Assembly (NCBI GenBank): GCA_934309145.1 | Contig: CAKRCW010000005.1 | Span: 124,001-188,000 of the forward strand | Length of the DNA: 64,000 bases | DNA from: an uncultured Lachnospiraceae bacterium | Lineage (GTDB): Bacteria > Bacillota > Clostridia > Lachnospirales > Lachnospiraceae | Direction: 5' to 3' | Part shown: one piece after another, positions 1 through 9,403 of the stretch | How positions within the stretch are numbered: position 1 is the stretch's first letter | How the letters are laid out: each line of letters starts with the position of its first letter | Translations under genes and position numbers: made by a program | Notes under the pieces: model-generated | Database searches by the model: none | What the model was told of the DNA's origin: nothing | Seen by the model: the letters and a program-made list of their open reading frames with translations, nothing else

Positions 1-1
1 A

Positions 2-1051
2 CTGCTTATAAGCTGGTTTGGTGCTCATATGGTTGTCAGTGCAACACTTACAACAGGACAGTTAATGAGTCTTCTCACATATTGTATGAATATACTTATG
101 AACCTTATGATGCTCTCTATGGTATTTGTAATGATTTCTATGAGTGTATCGAGTGCAAAGAGAGTTGCAGAGGTGTTAGAGGAGAAGCCTGACATTGTAA
201 ATCCTGATAATCCGGTTATGGAGGTTAAGGATGGAAGCATAGATTTCTCACATGTTGACTTCAAATATAAGAAATATATAAGAACAGAGGATAAGCGTGG
301 TGACACGATAGTGACGGTTGATGATAACAAGGATGGTGAGCCTGTTCTCAAGGATATTAATCTTCATATAAAGGCAGGAGAGACAATAGGTATCATAGGT
401 GGTACGGGAAGCTCTAAGTCAAGCCTTGTTAATCTTATAAGCCGTCTGTACGATGTTAGCAGCGGAGAGCTCCTTGTAGGTGGAGTGGATGTAAGAAAAT
501 ATGATTTGGAGACCTTGAGAGATGAGGTATCTGTAGTATTGCAGAAAAATGTACTCTTTAGTGGAACTATATATGACAACTTAAGATGGGGCGATAAGAA
601 TGCTACTGACGAGGAGTGCAGGCGTGCGTGTAAGCTTGCGTGTGCCGACGACTTTATAGAGGCATTCCCGGATGGCTACAATACAAGGATTGAGCAGGGC
701 GGAACTAATGTCTCAGGTGGACAGAGACAGAGACTCTGTATTGCGAGAGCACTTCTCAAGAAACCTAAGATTCTTATATTGGACGACAGCACAAGTGCGG
801 TAGATACAGCGACAGATGCCAGAATAAGAAAGGCATTTGCCGAGGAGATACCTGACACAACCAAGATTATTATAGCACAGCGTGTGAGCAGTGTTCAGAA
901 TGCTGACAGAATCATTGTTATGGATGATGGAAGAATAGACGGAATTGGTTCACATGATGAGCTTATAGCAACAAATGCAATATACAGAGATGTGTATGAA
1001 TCACAGACCGGCGGCGGTGGAGATTTTGACGAGCAGGGAGGTGAGCAGTAA
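2..1051 (+). CDS. ABC exporter subunit with degenerate ATP site (5' partial)
   Basis: The frame is open from base 2, so the start and most of the membrane domain lie upstream. The visible part is the end of the ABC exporter membrane domain and a full nucleotide-binding domain. Walker A reads GGTGSSKSS (nt about 395-420), the signature is NVSGGQRQR (nt about 705-730), Walker B is ILILDDSTSAVD with Asp where the catalytic Glu normally sits, and the H-loop is IAQRVSSV with Gln instead of His. This is the pattern of the degenerate half of heterodimeric exporters such as TM287/288 and BmrCD (family knowledge). The stop overlaps the next start (TAATG), so the two halves are translationally coupled. 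A charged insertion with a TEDKRGD segment lies ahead of the nucleotide-binding domain. The exported substrate cannot be told. Confidence 0.93.
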   Translation: MLISWFGAHMVVSATLTTGQLMSLLTYCMNILMNLMMLSMVFVMISMSVSSAKRVAEVLEEKPDIVNPDNPVMEVKDGSIDFSHVDFKYKKYIRTEDKRGDTIVTVDDNKDGEPVLKDINLHIKAGETIGIIGGTGSSKSSLVNLISRLYDVSSGELLVGGVDVRKYDLETLRDEVSVVLQKNVLFSGTIYDNLRWGDKNATDEECRRACKLACADDFIEAFPDGYNTRIEQGGTNVSGGQRQRLCIARALLKKPKILILDDSTSAVDTATDARIRKAFAEEIPDTTKIIIAQRVSSVQNADRIIVMDDGRIDGIGSHDELIATNAIYRDVYESQTGGGGDFDEQGGEQ

Positions 1052-2928
1052 TGAAAAATGGAAAATCAAAGGTAAAAAATCCCGGTAAGATAATGGGAAG
1101 AGTGATAAAGTATGTTGGAAAGAAATATAAGATACATTGTATATTTGTTCTTGTATGTATAATAACAAGTGCACTTGCTAATGTTCAGGGAACAATGTTT
1201 ACTAAGACGCTTATTGATGATTACATTATGCCGATGGTTACAAGCAAGAGTAATGATTATTCAGGGCTGCTCATGGCTATGGTGCGTGTGGCTGTATTTT
1301 ATTTATTTGGTATAGCTGCTGCATACGTTCAGGCAATTCTTATGATGTATATAACACAGGGAACCTTAAGAAATCTAAGAAATGATCTGTTTGCCCATAT
1401 GGAAAGCCTGCCTATAAGATACTTTGACCAGAATGCACATGGAGATATAATGTCAATATATACAAATGATATAGATACATTAAGGCAGATGATTAGCCAG
1501 AGTATACCACAGTGTATATCGAGTGTTATAACTATTATCAGTGTATTTATAAGCATGATTATACTTAATGTACCTCTGACACTTTTGACACTTGTCATGG
1601 TTGCAATTATGATAAAGGGAAGCAGCTATGTGGCAGGTAACAGTGGTAAGTATTTTGTAAAACAGCAGGAGGACCTTGGCGCTGTAAATGGATATATAGA
1701 AGAGATGATGGAAGGACAGAAGGTTGTCAAGGTGTTCTGCCATGAGGAGGAGAGCAAGGCAAAATTCAAGGAGCTAAATGATAAGCTGGGTGAGAGTGCT
1801 TACAATGCCAACAAGTATGCCAATGTTATAGGACCTATAAATGCACAGCTTGGAAATGTGAGTTATGTGCTTTGTGCGATAGCCGGTGGTGCCCTTGCAC
1901 TAAATGGAATTGGTGGTTTTACGCTTGGCGGACTTGCGAGCTTCCTTACCTTCAACAAGAATTTCAGTATGCCGATAAATCAGGTCAGCATGCAGATGAA
2001 TGCGATTGTTATGGCTATGGCTGGTGCAGAGAGAATATTTAAGCTCTTAGATGAGAAACCAGAGACCGATGACGGATATGTAACACTTGTAAATGCAAAG
2101 GAGGAGAATGGTGTCTTAACGGAGACCTCCAAACGTACAGGAATGTGGGCATGGAAGCATGTACATCAGGCAGATGGTTCAGTGTCATATGTGAAGCTTA
2201 CGGGAGATGTTGTCTTTGATGATGTGGATTTTGGATATACTGAGGACAAGATTGTTCTTCACAATGTAGACCTTTTTGCTACACCGGGACAGAAAATAGC
2301 ATTTGTAGGTTCTACAGGAGCAGGAAAGACAACGATAACAAACCTTATAAACAGATTTTATGATATACAGGATGGAAAGATAAGGTATGATGGCATAAAC
2401 ATAAATAAGATATGTAAGGCTGATTTGAGACGCTCGCTCGGTATGGTGCTTCAGGACACACATCTGTTTACTGCAACAGTAATGGAGAATATAAGATATG
2501 GAAGGCTTGATGCTACAGACGAGGAGGTTATTGCTGCAGCTAAGCTTGCGAATGCACATAGCTTCATTAAGAGACTTCCGGACGGATACAACACAAGACT
2601 CACAGGTGATGGTGCAAATTTAAGTCAGGGACAGAGGCAGCTTCTTGCAATAGCGAGAGCAGCTGTGGCAAATCCACCGGTTCTTATACTTGATGAGGCT
2701 ACAAGCTCTATTGATACCCGCACCGAAAAGATAGTTCAGGAGGGTATGGATAAGCTTATGAAGGGAAGAACAACCTTTGTCATAGCACACAGATTATCAA
2801 CGGTTAAGAATAGTGATTGTATAATGGTATTAGAGCATGGACGCATAATAGAGCGTGGTACACATGATGCACTTATAGAGCAGAAGGGCAGATATTATCA
2901 GTTATACACAGGTAATCAGGTAGTATAA
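1051..2928 (+). CDS. ABC exporter subunit with canonical ATP site
   Basis: A 625-residue half-transporter: about six membrane segments in residues 20-330, then a nucleotide-binding domain. It has Walker A GSTGAGKTT, signature NLSQGQRQLLAIARA, Walker B LILDEATSSID with catalytic Glu, and H-loop IAHRLSTV. It therefore supplies the consensus catalytic residues missing from the upstream partner, and the two are expected to form one heterodimeric multidrug- or lipid-type exporter in the cytoplasmic membrane. Residues about 345-390 hold an insertion containing MWAWKHVHQADG between membrane and ATP domains. ATG at 1051 overlaps the preceding stop by one base. A bidirectional hairpin terminator follows at 2939. 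Substrate unknown. Confidence 0.95.
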   Translation: MKNGKSKVKNPGKIMGRVIKYVGKKYKIHCIFVLVCIITSALANVQGTMFTKTLIDDYIMPMVTSKSNDYSGLLMAMVRVAVFYLFGIAAAYVQAILMMYITQGTLRNLRNDLFAHMESLPIRYFDQNAHGDIMSIYTNDIDTLRQMISQSIPQCISSVITIISVFISMIILNVPLTLLTLVMVAIMIKGSSYVAGNSGKYFVKQQEDLGAVNGYIEEMMEGQKVVKVFCHEEESKAKFKELNDKLGESAYNANKYANVIGPINAQLGNVSYVLCAIAGGALALNGIGGFTLGGLASFLTFNKNFSMPINQVSMQMNAIVMAMAGAERIFKLLDEKPETDDGYVTLVNAKEENGVLTETSKRTGMWAWKHVHQADGSVSYVKLTGDVVFDDVDFGYTEDKIVLHNVDLFATPGQKIAFVGSTGAGKTTITNLINRFYDIQDGKIRYDGININKICKADLRRSLGMVLQDTHLFTATVMENIRYGRLDATDEEVIAAAKLANAHSFIKRLPDGYNTRLTGDGANLSQGQRQLLAIARAAVANPPVLILDEATSSIDTRTEKIVQEGMDKLMKGRTTFVIAHRLSTVKNSDCIMVLEHGRIIERGTHDALIEQKGRYYQLYTGNQVV

Positions 2929-2938
2929 AATAAAAATA

Positions 2939-2978
2939 GCTGGTATACATGAAGAAAAAAGCTTCGTGGTATACCAGC
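2939..2978. terminator. Bidirectional hairpin terminator
   Basis: A 10-bp perfect stem GCTGGTATAC/GTATACCAGC (2939-2948 and 2969-2978) continues inward as ATGAAG/CTTCGT. It is followed by TTTTATTA on the + strand and preceded by A-rich sequence that gives a U-tract on the minus strand. It separates the convergent ABC exporter and the small minus-strand gene. Confidence 0.85.
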
Positions 2979-2992
2979 CATTTTATTACATA

Positions 2993-3178
2993 TTAAAGAT
3001 TCTTAACGATTGGGTCATATAAATCCAAACGACAATGCTCATCGTCAGCAAAATGTCTGCAATTAAGACAGCTCTTTGTGCCTTCTGCAATATTACAGAA
3101 GCAATCCTTGGCAGTCTTCTTATCGTAAGCATGGCATCTTTCCGCTACTTCCTTGTAAACTTCCTGTGAACTACGCAT
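2993..3178 (-). CDS. Small cysteine-rich protein of unknown function
   Basis: A 61-residue protein whose start is well supported: AGGAGGAC lies a few bases upstream of ATG 3178. It holds six Cys and three His. The C-terminal half has a SCLNCRHFADDEHC arrangement that could bind a metal such as zinc, while the N-terminal half is a charged helix-like stretch. No signal peptide or membrane segment is present, so it is probably cytoplasmic. I do not recognise a characterised family. It lies 75 bases downstream of the phospholipase-like gene on the same strand and may share its transcript. Confidence 0.75.
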   Translation of the reverse strand: MRSSQEVYKEVAERCHAYDKKTAKDCFCNIAEGTKSCLNCRHFADDEHCRLDLYDPIVKNL

Positions 3179-3253
3179 ATTACAGTCCTCCTTTTATGAA
3201 CCATATATATTTGTAGTTATAGTATGCCTGTTTTACAAAGGATTATTCGTTAT

Positions 3254-3835
3254 TTATGCAACGGCAAGATTTGCCTTGTTAACTGAAACTATGTTAAGCA
3301 GTGATGCCATAACACACATACATGCAAGTACAGAATACTTACAATCCTTCTCTACATTACTTCCGCAAAGTTTATATTGTGCATGCTTCTCCTTTATATA
3401 GTCTGATATTGAATTCAAATCAGAAAGCACGACTTTTTTGTTCTGATATTTGTCAGCATTTATGTTATCTACATATTTGTACATACAATGCTTTAATTCT
3501 TCCTCATACACACAGTGGTCTTTGAGATTGCCTGTATAATTCTTATTATGTGGAAATGTAAAATAATCTGCAATGTAGTGAAGCATTACACCCATTCTCC
3601 ATGTTGAACGGATACTCATGTCCTTGTTGGAATTAAATTTTTTAACAAATTTTTCCATATTTTTATTAAATATATCAAAAGTATCTTCGATACAATGTCT
3701 TCTCGTTATAAAGGAAGGAATACAGTCCGGCCAGATGCTGCCAATATAGAAGGACAGTCTGTGATTGATTCGGTCCCTTATGTCAAGACCGTTAATTACG
3801 CCTTTTGCAAGTGAAATATGTGATTTCTTTCTCAT
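3254..3835 (-). CDS. Zinc-dependent phospholipase C family protein
   Basis: A 193-residue protein resembling the zinc-dependent phospholipase C fold family (Pfam Zn_dep_PLPC). Family-like features are an early His in KSHISLAK, the GSIWPDCIPSF segment, and the MLHYIADYFTFPHN motif, in which His and Asp residues would coordinate metal ions. No signal peptide is evident, so unlike secreted clostridial phospholipases it is probably intracellular. Members of this subgroup are widespread in Clostridia with unknown substrates. The start at 3835 has an AGGAG ribosome site. Function beyond the fold assignment is inference. Confidence 0.8.
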   Translation of the reverse strand: MRKKSHISLAKGVINGLDIRDRINHRLSFYIGSIWPDCIPSFITRRHCIEDTFDIFNKNMEKFVKKFNSNKDMSIRSTWRMGVMLHYIADYFTFPHNKNYTGNLKDHCVYEEELKHCMYKYVDNINADKYQNKKVVLSDLNSISDYIKEKHAQYKLCGSNVEKDCKYSVLACMCVMASLLNIVSVNKANLAVA

Positions 3836-4045
3836 TTTAATATACTCCTATCGTTTAAAAACGTATTACAGGATGTACTAGTTACCTACGCATACTATTG
3901 TAGTTATATATTTATGATTAGTCAATGGATATTTTGTGAAAAACGGGTAAAATTTTACAGATTTCAATAAATTTATAATATACATTCTATATAGTCTAAT
4001 ATAAAAATTTATGATACAATATTATAAAATTATGATTGGGTTGGA

Positions 4046-6646
4046 ATGTGTTTTGACTGCTGTTTGAGAAAGGCTGCTATACAAATGAGGGATGAAAAAA
4101 GTGGAAAGAGAATATGGATATTTGTTGCAAATTTTTTGATTATCTCATTTATAATCATTTATGTTGCATTTTTTTCTAAAAGTCTTAATGTTGCTTCCGA
4201 GAAAGAAGAATTGAATAAGATTGCAGATTCCGTTGAGAATATTAAGCAAGAGGTTATCAATTATATGAACAGTTCAAGCAAGATAGTTGATGATTGGGCA
4301 TATTATGCAAAAAACAATAAGTGGAATATAGAAGAAACTGTACAACATATATCTGAAGTAAACTCCGATGATAAGACAATGGTACAGGTAGTATTCAGTG
4401 ATAGTTTGAAAGGATATTCTTCACTTGGTGGTATTTATAATGATAAGGAGATAGACTATTCAGGTTATTATAATCTTAGCAAGGAGTTAGAATTATTTAG
4501 AAATTATTCAAGCAAGGACAATGCGGATGATGTTTACATAACTAGTGCCTTTACTAATAATGTCAATGCAATTAAGAGCGTTGCATTTGTGTCAAGGATT
4601 AAAGTATATATTGAAGATGGAGAAAGCAGGGACGCGTTTCTTATGAGAGTTGAACCACTTGAGGCTTTACAGAGTGGCTTCACTACTGGTTCATTATATG
4701 ATGGTGCCAATATGTGCCTTATCACATATGAGGGTAATTATATAACAAGTGACAATATGTTTAAGAATAACAATTTCTATGATTTCCTTCGTATATATAA
4801 TGACATTAATTATTCCGATATTGAGGAGTTATTAAATGAGATAGCTAATGCTGATAAGCCTGGTATACTCAGATACAAAGATTCATCTGGAACGGATACG
4901 ATATATTCGTATTCAACCAGAGGATATAATGATTGGATAGTGGTTGAGGCTATAGCGGAGGATAAGCTTGACGTTGAGCCGGTACAATGGTCATTGCTTA
5001 TAGTTCTGACCATTGCATTTGCTATACTGATAGGCATTAACCTGATATATTTTGATATGCTTAACAGAGAACTTAAGATGAATGTCTTAGAACTTGAGAA
5101 GGCTAATGCAGCTAAGACCAATTTCCTTTCATCTATGAGCCATGATATAAGAACACCTATGAATGCCATAAATGGACTTACTGTTGTTGCCATGCACAAT
5201 TTAGATGATGGTGCCTATGTTGAGGAATGTTTAAGTAAGATATCACTGTCAAGCAGGCATTTGCTCACGCTTATCAATGATATTCTTGATATATCACAGA
5301 TAGAGAGCGGAAAGCTTACATTCAATCCTGCTGTATTTTCGCTTGATGATTCTGTTGAGGAGCTTATTAATATCATATTTCCTCTTGCTGAGGCTAAGGG
5401 GCTTAGATGTGATGTTTATCTTGAACACGTCAATCAGGAGTACCTGTATGCAGATAAGCTTAGGCTTAATCAGATATGGATTAATTTGCTTAGCAATGCA
5501 GTTAAGTACACTGATAATGGTGGAAGGATAAAGATATATTTAAGAGAGGAGGATATAGAGGAAAATCCTTCTAAGGTAAGACTTATATTTACCGTTAAGG
5601 ATAACGGAATAGGTATGTCTGAAGAATATATAAGCAAAATATTCAAGCCATTTACCCGTGAGACAGACAGCAGAGTTAACAAGGCTCAGGGCTCTGGACT
5701 TGGTATGGCTATAATTAAACAGATAATAGATATGCTTGGCGGAGATATCAGGATTAACAGTAAAAAGGGATATGGAACAACTGTAGCTGTAACGGTTGAT
5801 TTGGATAGGGCAGAAGGTCCGACATACGCTCCTGAATGGAAGAATACCAATGTGCTTATAATAGGCGATGCTGCTATTATGAAAGACACCAGACAATATC
5901 TGCACGAATTTGGAATAAACAGCAGTTTTGCAGAGTCTTTTGATAAAGCTATATCTATGATAGACAAAAAACACGATAAAGCTATAACATATGATGCTAT
6001 TATTATTGACAGACCTATGCGTGATATGGAGTGTATAGATACTGCAAGAAGCATACATAAATATATGGGTGATAAATGCCCGAAGATTTTAATATCAACC
6101 TTTGATTATGGGGATATAGAGAAAGAGACAACATCTATAGAAAACGTAGATTTTATTGGACGGCCTATATTTTGCTCAATGCTTTATAAGAAGATGTCAG
6201 AGTTGTTTGACAAGACGGGTGACAGTGAAGGTAAGCCGAGTGGTATTGATGTTGAAGCGGATGATTTGACAGGAGTACACCTGCTTGTGGCTGAGGATAA
6301 TGACCTTAATTGGGAGATAATAAGAGAGCTGCTTAATATGTATAATATAACTGCGGATAGAACTGTAAATGGACTTGAATGTCTGAATGTCTTAAACAGG
6401 GCTTCTGCGGATACTTATAACATGATATTTATGGACATTCAGATGCCGGTTATGAATGGATATGAGGCGACAAAGTCAATTAGAAAGCTGGCTAATAAGA
6501 AAAAGGCAGATATTCCTATAGTTGCAATGACTGCAAATGCATTTGGAACAGATATATCAGCCTGTTATGATGCCGGAATGAATGGATATGTATCGAAGCC
6601 TGTTGATATTAAACTTGTACTTAACGAAATTAGAAAAAACATATAG
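4046..6646 (+). CDS. Hybrid sensor histidine kinase with two receiver domains
   Basis: An 866-residue membrane kinase. A membrane segment (about residues 23-44) and a second one (about 315-337) enclose an extracytoplasmic sensor of roughly 270 residues, probably Cache-like. The HisKA box is SSMSHDIRTPMNAI with phosphoryl His366; the ATPase domain has the N-box NLLSNAVKYT and G-boxes DNGIGMS and GSGLGMAI. A first receiver (about 598-715) looks degenerate: its acidic pocket is reduced and the usual Lys near its end appears as GRP. The last receiver (about 745-866) is intact, with Asp797 in FMDIQMP and a terminal SKP Lys. The next gene encodes an Hpt domain, suggesting a His-Asp-His-Asp relay. 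ATG 4085 (MRDEKSGK) is an alternative start with a slightly better upstream AAAGG. Confidence 0.95.
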   Translation: MCFDCCLRKAAIQMRDEKSGKRIWIFVANFLIISFIIIYVAFFSKSLNVASEKEELNKIADSVENIKQEVINYMNSSSKIVDDWAYYAKNNKWNIEETVQHISEVNSDDKTMVQVVFSDSLKGYSSLGGIYNDKEIDYSGYYNLSKELELFRNYSSKDNADDVYITSAFTNNVNAIKSVAFVSRIKVYIEDGESRDAFLMRVEPLEALQSGFTTGSLYDGANMCLITYEGNYITSDNMFKNNNFYDFLRIYNDINYSDIEELLNEIANADKPGILRYKDSSGTDTIYSYSTRGYNDWIVVEAIAEDKLDVEPVQWSLLIVLTIAFAILIGINLIYFDMLNRELKMNVLELEKANAAKTNFLSSMSHDIRTPMNAINGLTVVAMHNLDDGAYVEECLSKISLSSRHLLTLINDILDISQIESGKLTFNPAVFSLDDSVEELINIIFPLAEAKGLRCDVYLEHVNQEYLYADKLRLNQIWINLLSNAVKYTDNGGRIKIYLREEDIEENPSKVRLIFTVKDNGIGMSEEYISKIFKPFTRETDSRVNKAQGSGLGMAIIKQIIDMLGGDIRINSKKGYGTTVAVTVDLDRAEGPTYAPEWKNTNVLIIGDAAIMKDTRQYLHEFGINSSFAESFDKAISMIDKKHDKAITYDAIIIDRPMRDMECIDTARSIHKYMGDKCPKILISTFDYGDIEKETTSIENVDFIGRPIFCSMLYKKMSELFDKTGDSEGKPSGIDVEADDLTGVHLLVAEDNDLNWEIIRELLNMYNITADRTVNGLECLNVLNRASADTYNMIFMDIQMPVMNGYEATKSIRKLANKKKADIPIVAMTANAFGTDISACYDAGMNGYVSKPVDIKLVLNEIRKNI

Positions 6647-6769
6647 CAATCTGGATAAAATTCATTAAATATGGAGTCGTGCAAGTTAAATGGATATAAT
6701 AATAAGCTGTTAAAGAATACAATATTTAAGTTATATATGAAAAATAAAAAGGATATATAGTATAAGATA

Positions 6770-6798
6770 TGGACAAAGATATATTGATTTTGTATACT
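6770..6798 (+). promoter_or_regulatory. Candidate sigma-A promoter for the Hpt operon
   Basis: TGGACA (6770-6775), a 17-base spacer and TATACT (6793-6798), with TG directly before the -10. It sits about 35 bases upstream of the Hpt gene start in the 186-base gap after the hybrid kinase, so the Hpt/FapA/HD-GYP genes may be transcribed separately from the kinase. Confidence 0.5.
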
Positions 6799-6832
6799 AT
6801 AGTGCGAATGTATGTTTTCAGGAGGTAAATAA

Positions 6833-7186
6833 ATGACTGTAAAGGAATGTTATGATAAAGCAGGTGCCGATTATGCGGATGCTATTAACAGACTTGGAAC
6901 AGATGCTTTAATTAAAAGATTTAGCATAAAATTCTTAGATGACAAGAGCTTCCAATCATTGAAGGAGTCTATAGAGGCAAAGGATGCAGAGGGTGCATTT
7001 AGTGCCGCACATACACTTAAGGGAGTTGCAGTAAACTTAAGTTTTACGAGTCTTTATGAAGTGAGCTCAGAGCTTACAGAGAAGCTTAGAGGACGAAAGC
7101 TTGAGGATTATGAGGAACTCTACGCAGCTGTTGCACAGCAGTACGAGAGAGTAGTAAATGCTATAAAGGAGCTTAATGCAGAGTAG
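6833..7186 (+). CDS. Hpt (histidine phosphotransfer) domain protein
   Basis: A 117-residue single-domain protein. The Hpt motif AAHTLKGVAVNLSF places the phosphorylatable His at residue 60, with the Lys and Gly after it conserved as in ArcB/YPD1-type domains. The surrounding sequence is all helix-forming, as expected for a four-helix bundle. A good GGAGG ribosome site precedes ATG 6833. Located directly after a hybrid kinase that lacks its own Hpt domain, and before a receiver/HD-GYP protein, it is the natural shuttle between them (inference from context). Confidence 0.93.
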   Translation: MTVKECYDKAGADYADAINRLGTDALIKRFSIKFLDDKSFQSLKESIEAKDAEGAFSAAHTLKGVAVNLSFTSLYEVSSELTEKLRGRKLEDYEELYAAVAQQYERVVNAIKELNAE

Positions 7187-7234
7187 TTTTTGTAGGATGG
7201 GGATTGTGCATTTATAAGAATGAGGAATGTCAAT

Positions 7235-9391
7235 ATGAATGTGACAGAATACACAGAGGATCAGCAAAAAGAAATTGAGCTTGGAAAAAATGCAGGTATT
7301 GATGTATCTGCATATGAGAACCATGAGTTTTTAGCTATTCAGATGCGCCAGATAAGACTTGGACTTATGGGTAATCTGCCTGTATCATATTATGCAAAGC
7401 CTGAATTTGATTGGCTTCAGATGGAAGAAATCAGAAAGGGTCTTAAGGATAAGGTGGATGTAACTAAGTATGCTGATGCAGCCATGACATATGGTATGAT
7501 GCGTCAGATCAGGAAAGCACTTAGCATAGGACTTGATTTATCAGAGTATAAGAATCTTCATCCTGGAGTACTTAAGCAGATGCGTAAGGCTGTCCAGTCT
7601 AAGGTGGATATTATGCCTTACGTGAAAGCGGGATATGACGAGGAGCAGTTAGAACAGATAAGGATTGCATTAGAAGAAAATTTAACAGATATAAAGAATT
7701 ATGTATCTGCCAGCTTAAGAGGTGCGTCTTTAAGACAGATAAGGCTTGGATTGGAACAGAAGGTAGATGTCTCACTGTACGCCAACGGGGATATGAATTG
7801 GCAGCAGATGCGAGAGGTAAGGCTTGGACTTTATCACAGATTAGAGGTAAGATATTATCTTAATACACTCTATTCATGGGAGCAGATGCGGGAGATAAGG
7901 CTTGGACTAGAGGATGGACTGCCTATAGAGCAGTATATAAGCTTTATGTATACCTCAAAGACTATGCATGATATTCGTGTTGACCTTAAAAAAGGCATAA
8001 GAGCAGGAACGGGTAATAATTCTCTGATAAAGAAACAATACAGTGAGTTTGAATTGTTCTTAAATGAAAATATGATGGAGGCAACGATATTCCTTCAGGA
8101 TAAATCTATGAAGGTTGACCGTGAAAAGCTGATTTTGGCACTTGAACAAAACAATGTCAAAAAGGGAATCAATTATGAGACCATGGACCTTATATGCGAG
8201 GGCAAGTCAGAAAGTGATATAGTTATAATAGCAAGAGGTAAAGTACCTGAGCCGGGAAGTGACGGCTGGTATGAGTTCTTCTTTGATACGGAGCTTAAAA
8301 CGCATCCAGTATTACTTGAGGATGGTTCTGTTGATTATAAGAATGCAAAATGGTTTGAGATGGTTAAGCAGGGACAGAAGGTTGCATATTACCATTTTGC
8401 TGAGACTGGAAGCGCTGGCTACAAGGTAAATGGTGAGGAAATTCCTGCTAAGAAGGGAAAAGAGAAAAAACACCTTTCCGGACAAAATTTTATACTTCTT
8501 AAGGACAATCAGACATATCTGTCAAGTATAGATGGTAAGATAGAGCTAAAGGGAGATAACCTTGACATAAGTAGTATGCTTGTATTAGAGGAGGTTAATA
8601 TTTCTAATGGTAATGTGAACTTCAATGGTTCAGTGTATGTAAAGGGAACTGTGGCAAGAGGCTCTCAGATTATAGCAACTGGAGACATATTTGTGGATGG
8701 CTTTACAGAGGGTGCTATAATAGAAGCAGGTGGAGATGTTATCCTTAGAAAAGGTAATAATGCCGATGGAAGAGGATATGTAAAGGCAGGCGGAGATGTC
8801 CGCGGAGTGTTTTTTGAGGCAGCCAATATTATGGCTATGCACGATATTAAGGCTAACTACTGTATGAGCAGCGAGCTTCATGCAGGTGGTAAGATAGAGG
8901 TATCAGGAAGAAATGGTGTGCTTGTAGGTGGACTTGCCTGTGCTGATAATGAGATAAAGGCACATAATGTAGGTAATCAGACTGGACTTATGACGAGATT
9001 ATATGTTGGAAATAAGGATCAGATAACTAAGGAGGAGGTTAATTTAGCCAAGAAAGAAAGTAAGGTAGAGCAAGAGTTAATTATTCTTAAAAATGCCTAT
9101 ATGGAATTCAAGAAGAAGTACCCTAAGGAAATGCTGATTGTTAATCCTATGTATCTTAAGCTTGAGGATGCTATATACACTAAGGAGCTTGAGACCAATG
9201 AATTACTCAAGAAGAAGCAGGAACTTGAAAATAGAAAGAAGAAATCCCGGAGTGTTAAGATTGTTATTATAGGAAATGTATACCCAGGAGTTAACGTAGA
9301 GATAAATGGTATGCTGTGGCGTTCAAAACCATTAAGAGGAGTAGTACTTAAGGATGGAAATGGTCACGTTAAGATACAGCGATATGCATAA
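7235..9391 (+). CDS. FapA (DUF342) family protein with nine N-terminal repeats
   Basis: About 718 residues. Residues about 17-251 are nine degenerate repeats of 24-28 residues, each ending near QMRxIRLGL and containing a central DVxxY motif. Then comes a DUF342/FapA region: an N-terminal domain (about 265-420) followed by a Gly-rich beta-helix (NGNVNFNGSVYVKGTV, DIFVDGFTEGAIIEAGGDV) and a charged coiled coil (about 605-680). FapA proteins are beta-helical, polymer-like proteins linked to flagella or signalling in other bacteria; the role here is unknown. ATG 7235 has AGGA eight bases upstream and is preferred over ATG 7220. The gene lies between the Hpt and HD-GYP genes with gaps of 48 and 12 bases, so it probably belongs to the same pathway. 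Confidence 0.88.
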   Translation: MNVTEYTEDQQKEIELGKNAGIDVSAYENHEFLAIQMRQIRLGLMGNLPVSYYAKPEFDWLQMEEIRKGLKDKVDVTKYADAAMTYGMMRQIRKALSIGLDLSEYKNLHPGVLKQMRKAVQSKVDIMPYVKAGYDEEQLEQIRIALEENLTDIKNYVSASLRGASLRQIRLGLEQKVDVSLYANGDMNWQQMREVRLGLYHRLEVRYYLNTLYSWEQMREIRLGLEDGLPIEQYISFMYTSKTMHDIRVDLKKGIRAGTGNNSLIKKQYSEFELFLNENMMEATIFLQDKSMKVDREKLILALEQNNVKKGINYETMDLICEGKSESDIVIIARGKVPEPGSDGWYEFFFDTELKTHPVLLEDGSVDYKNAKWFEMVKQGQKVAYYHFAETGSAGYKVNGEEIPAKKGKEKKHLSGQNFILLKDNQTYLSSIDGKIELKGDNLDISSMLVLEEVNISNGNVNFNGSVYVKGTVARGSQIIATGDIFVDGFTEGAIIEAGGDVILRKGNNADGRGYVKAGGDVRGVFFEAANIMAMHDIKANYCMSSELHAGGKIEVSGRNGVLVGGLACADNEIKAHNVGNQTGLMTRLYVGNKDQITKEEVNLAKKESKVEQELIILKNAYMEFKKKYPKEMLIVNPMYLKLEDAIYTKELETNELLKKKQELENRKKKSRSVKIVIIGNVYPGVNVEINGMLWRSKPLRGVVLKDGNGHVKIQRYA
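7283..7987 (+). repeat. Nine coding repeats of about 26 codons
   Basis: Protein-level repeats of 28, 26, 26, 24, 26, 27, 26, 26 and 26 residues within the FapA-like gene. Repeat ends read QMRQIRLGL, QMEEIRKGL, MMRQIRKAL, LKQMRKAV, QLEQIRIAL, SLRQIRLGL, QMREVRLGL, QMREIRLGL and TMHDIRVDL. The DNA copies have diverged, so selection acts on the protein. The period suggests a two-helix solenoid (inference). Confidence 0.85.
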
Positions 9392-9403
9392 CAGGGGGAT
9401 AAA

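Noticed and set aside
1329..1743. Minus-strand frames inside the second ABC gene
   Set aside because: Antisense to a strong, conserved coding region with no ribosome sites; frame shadows.
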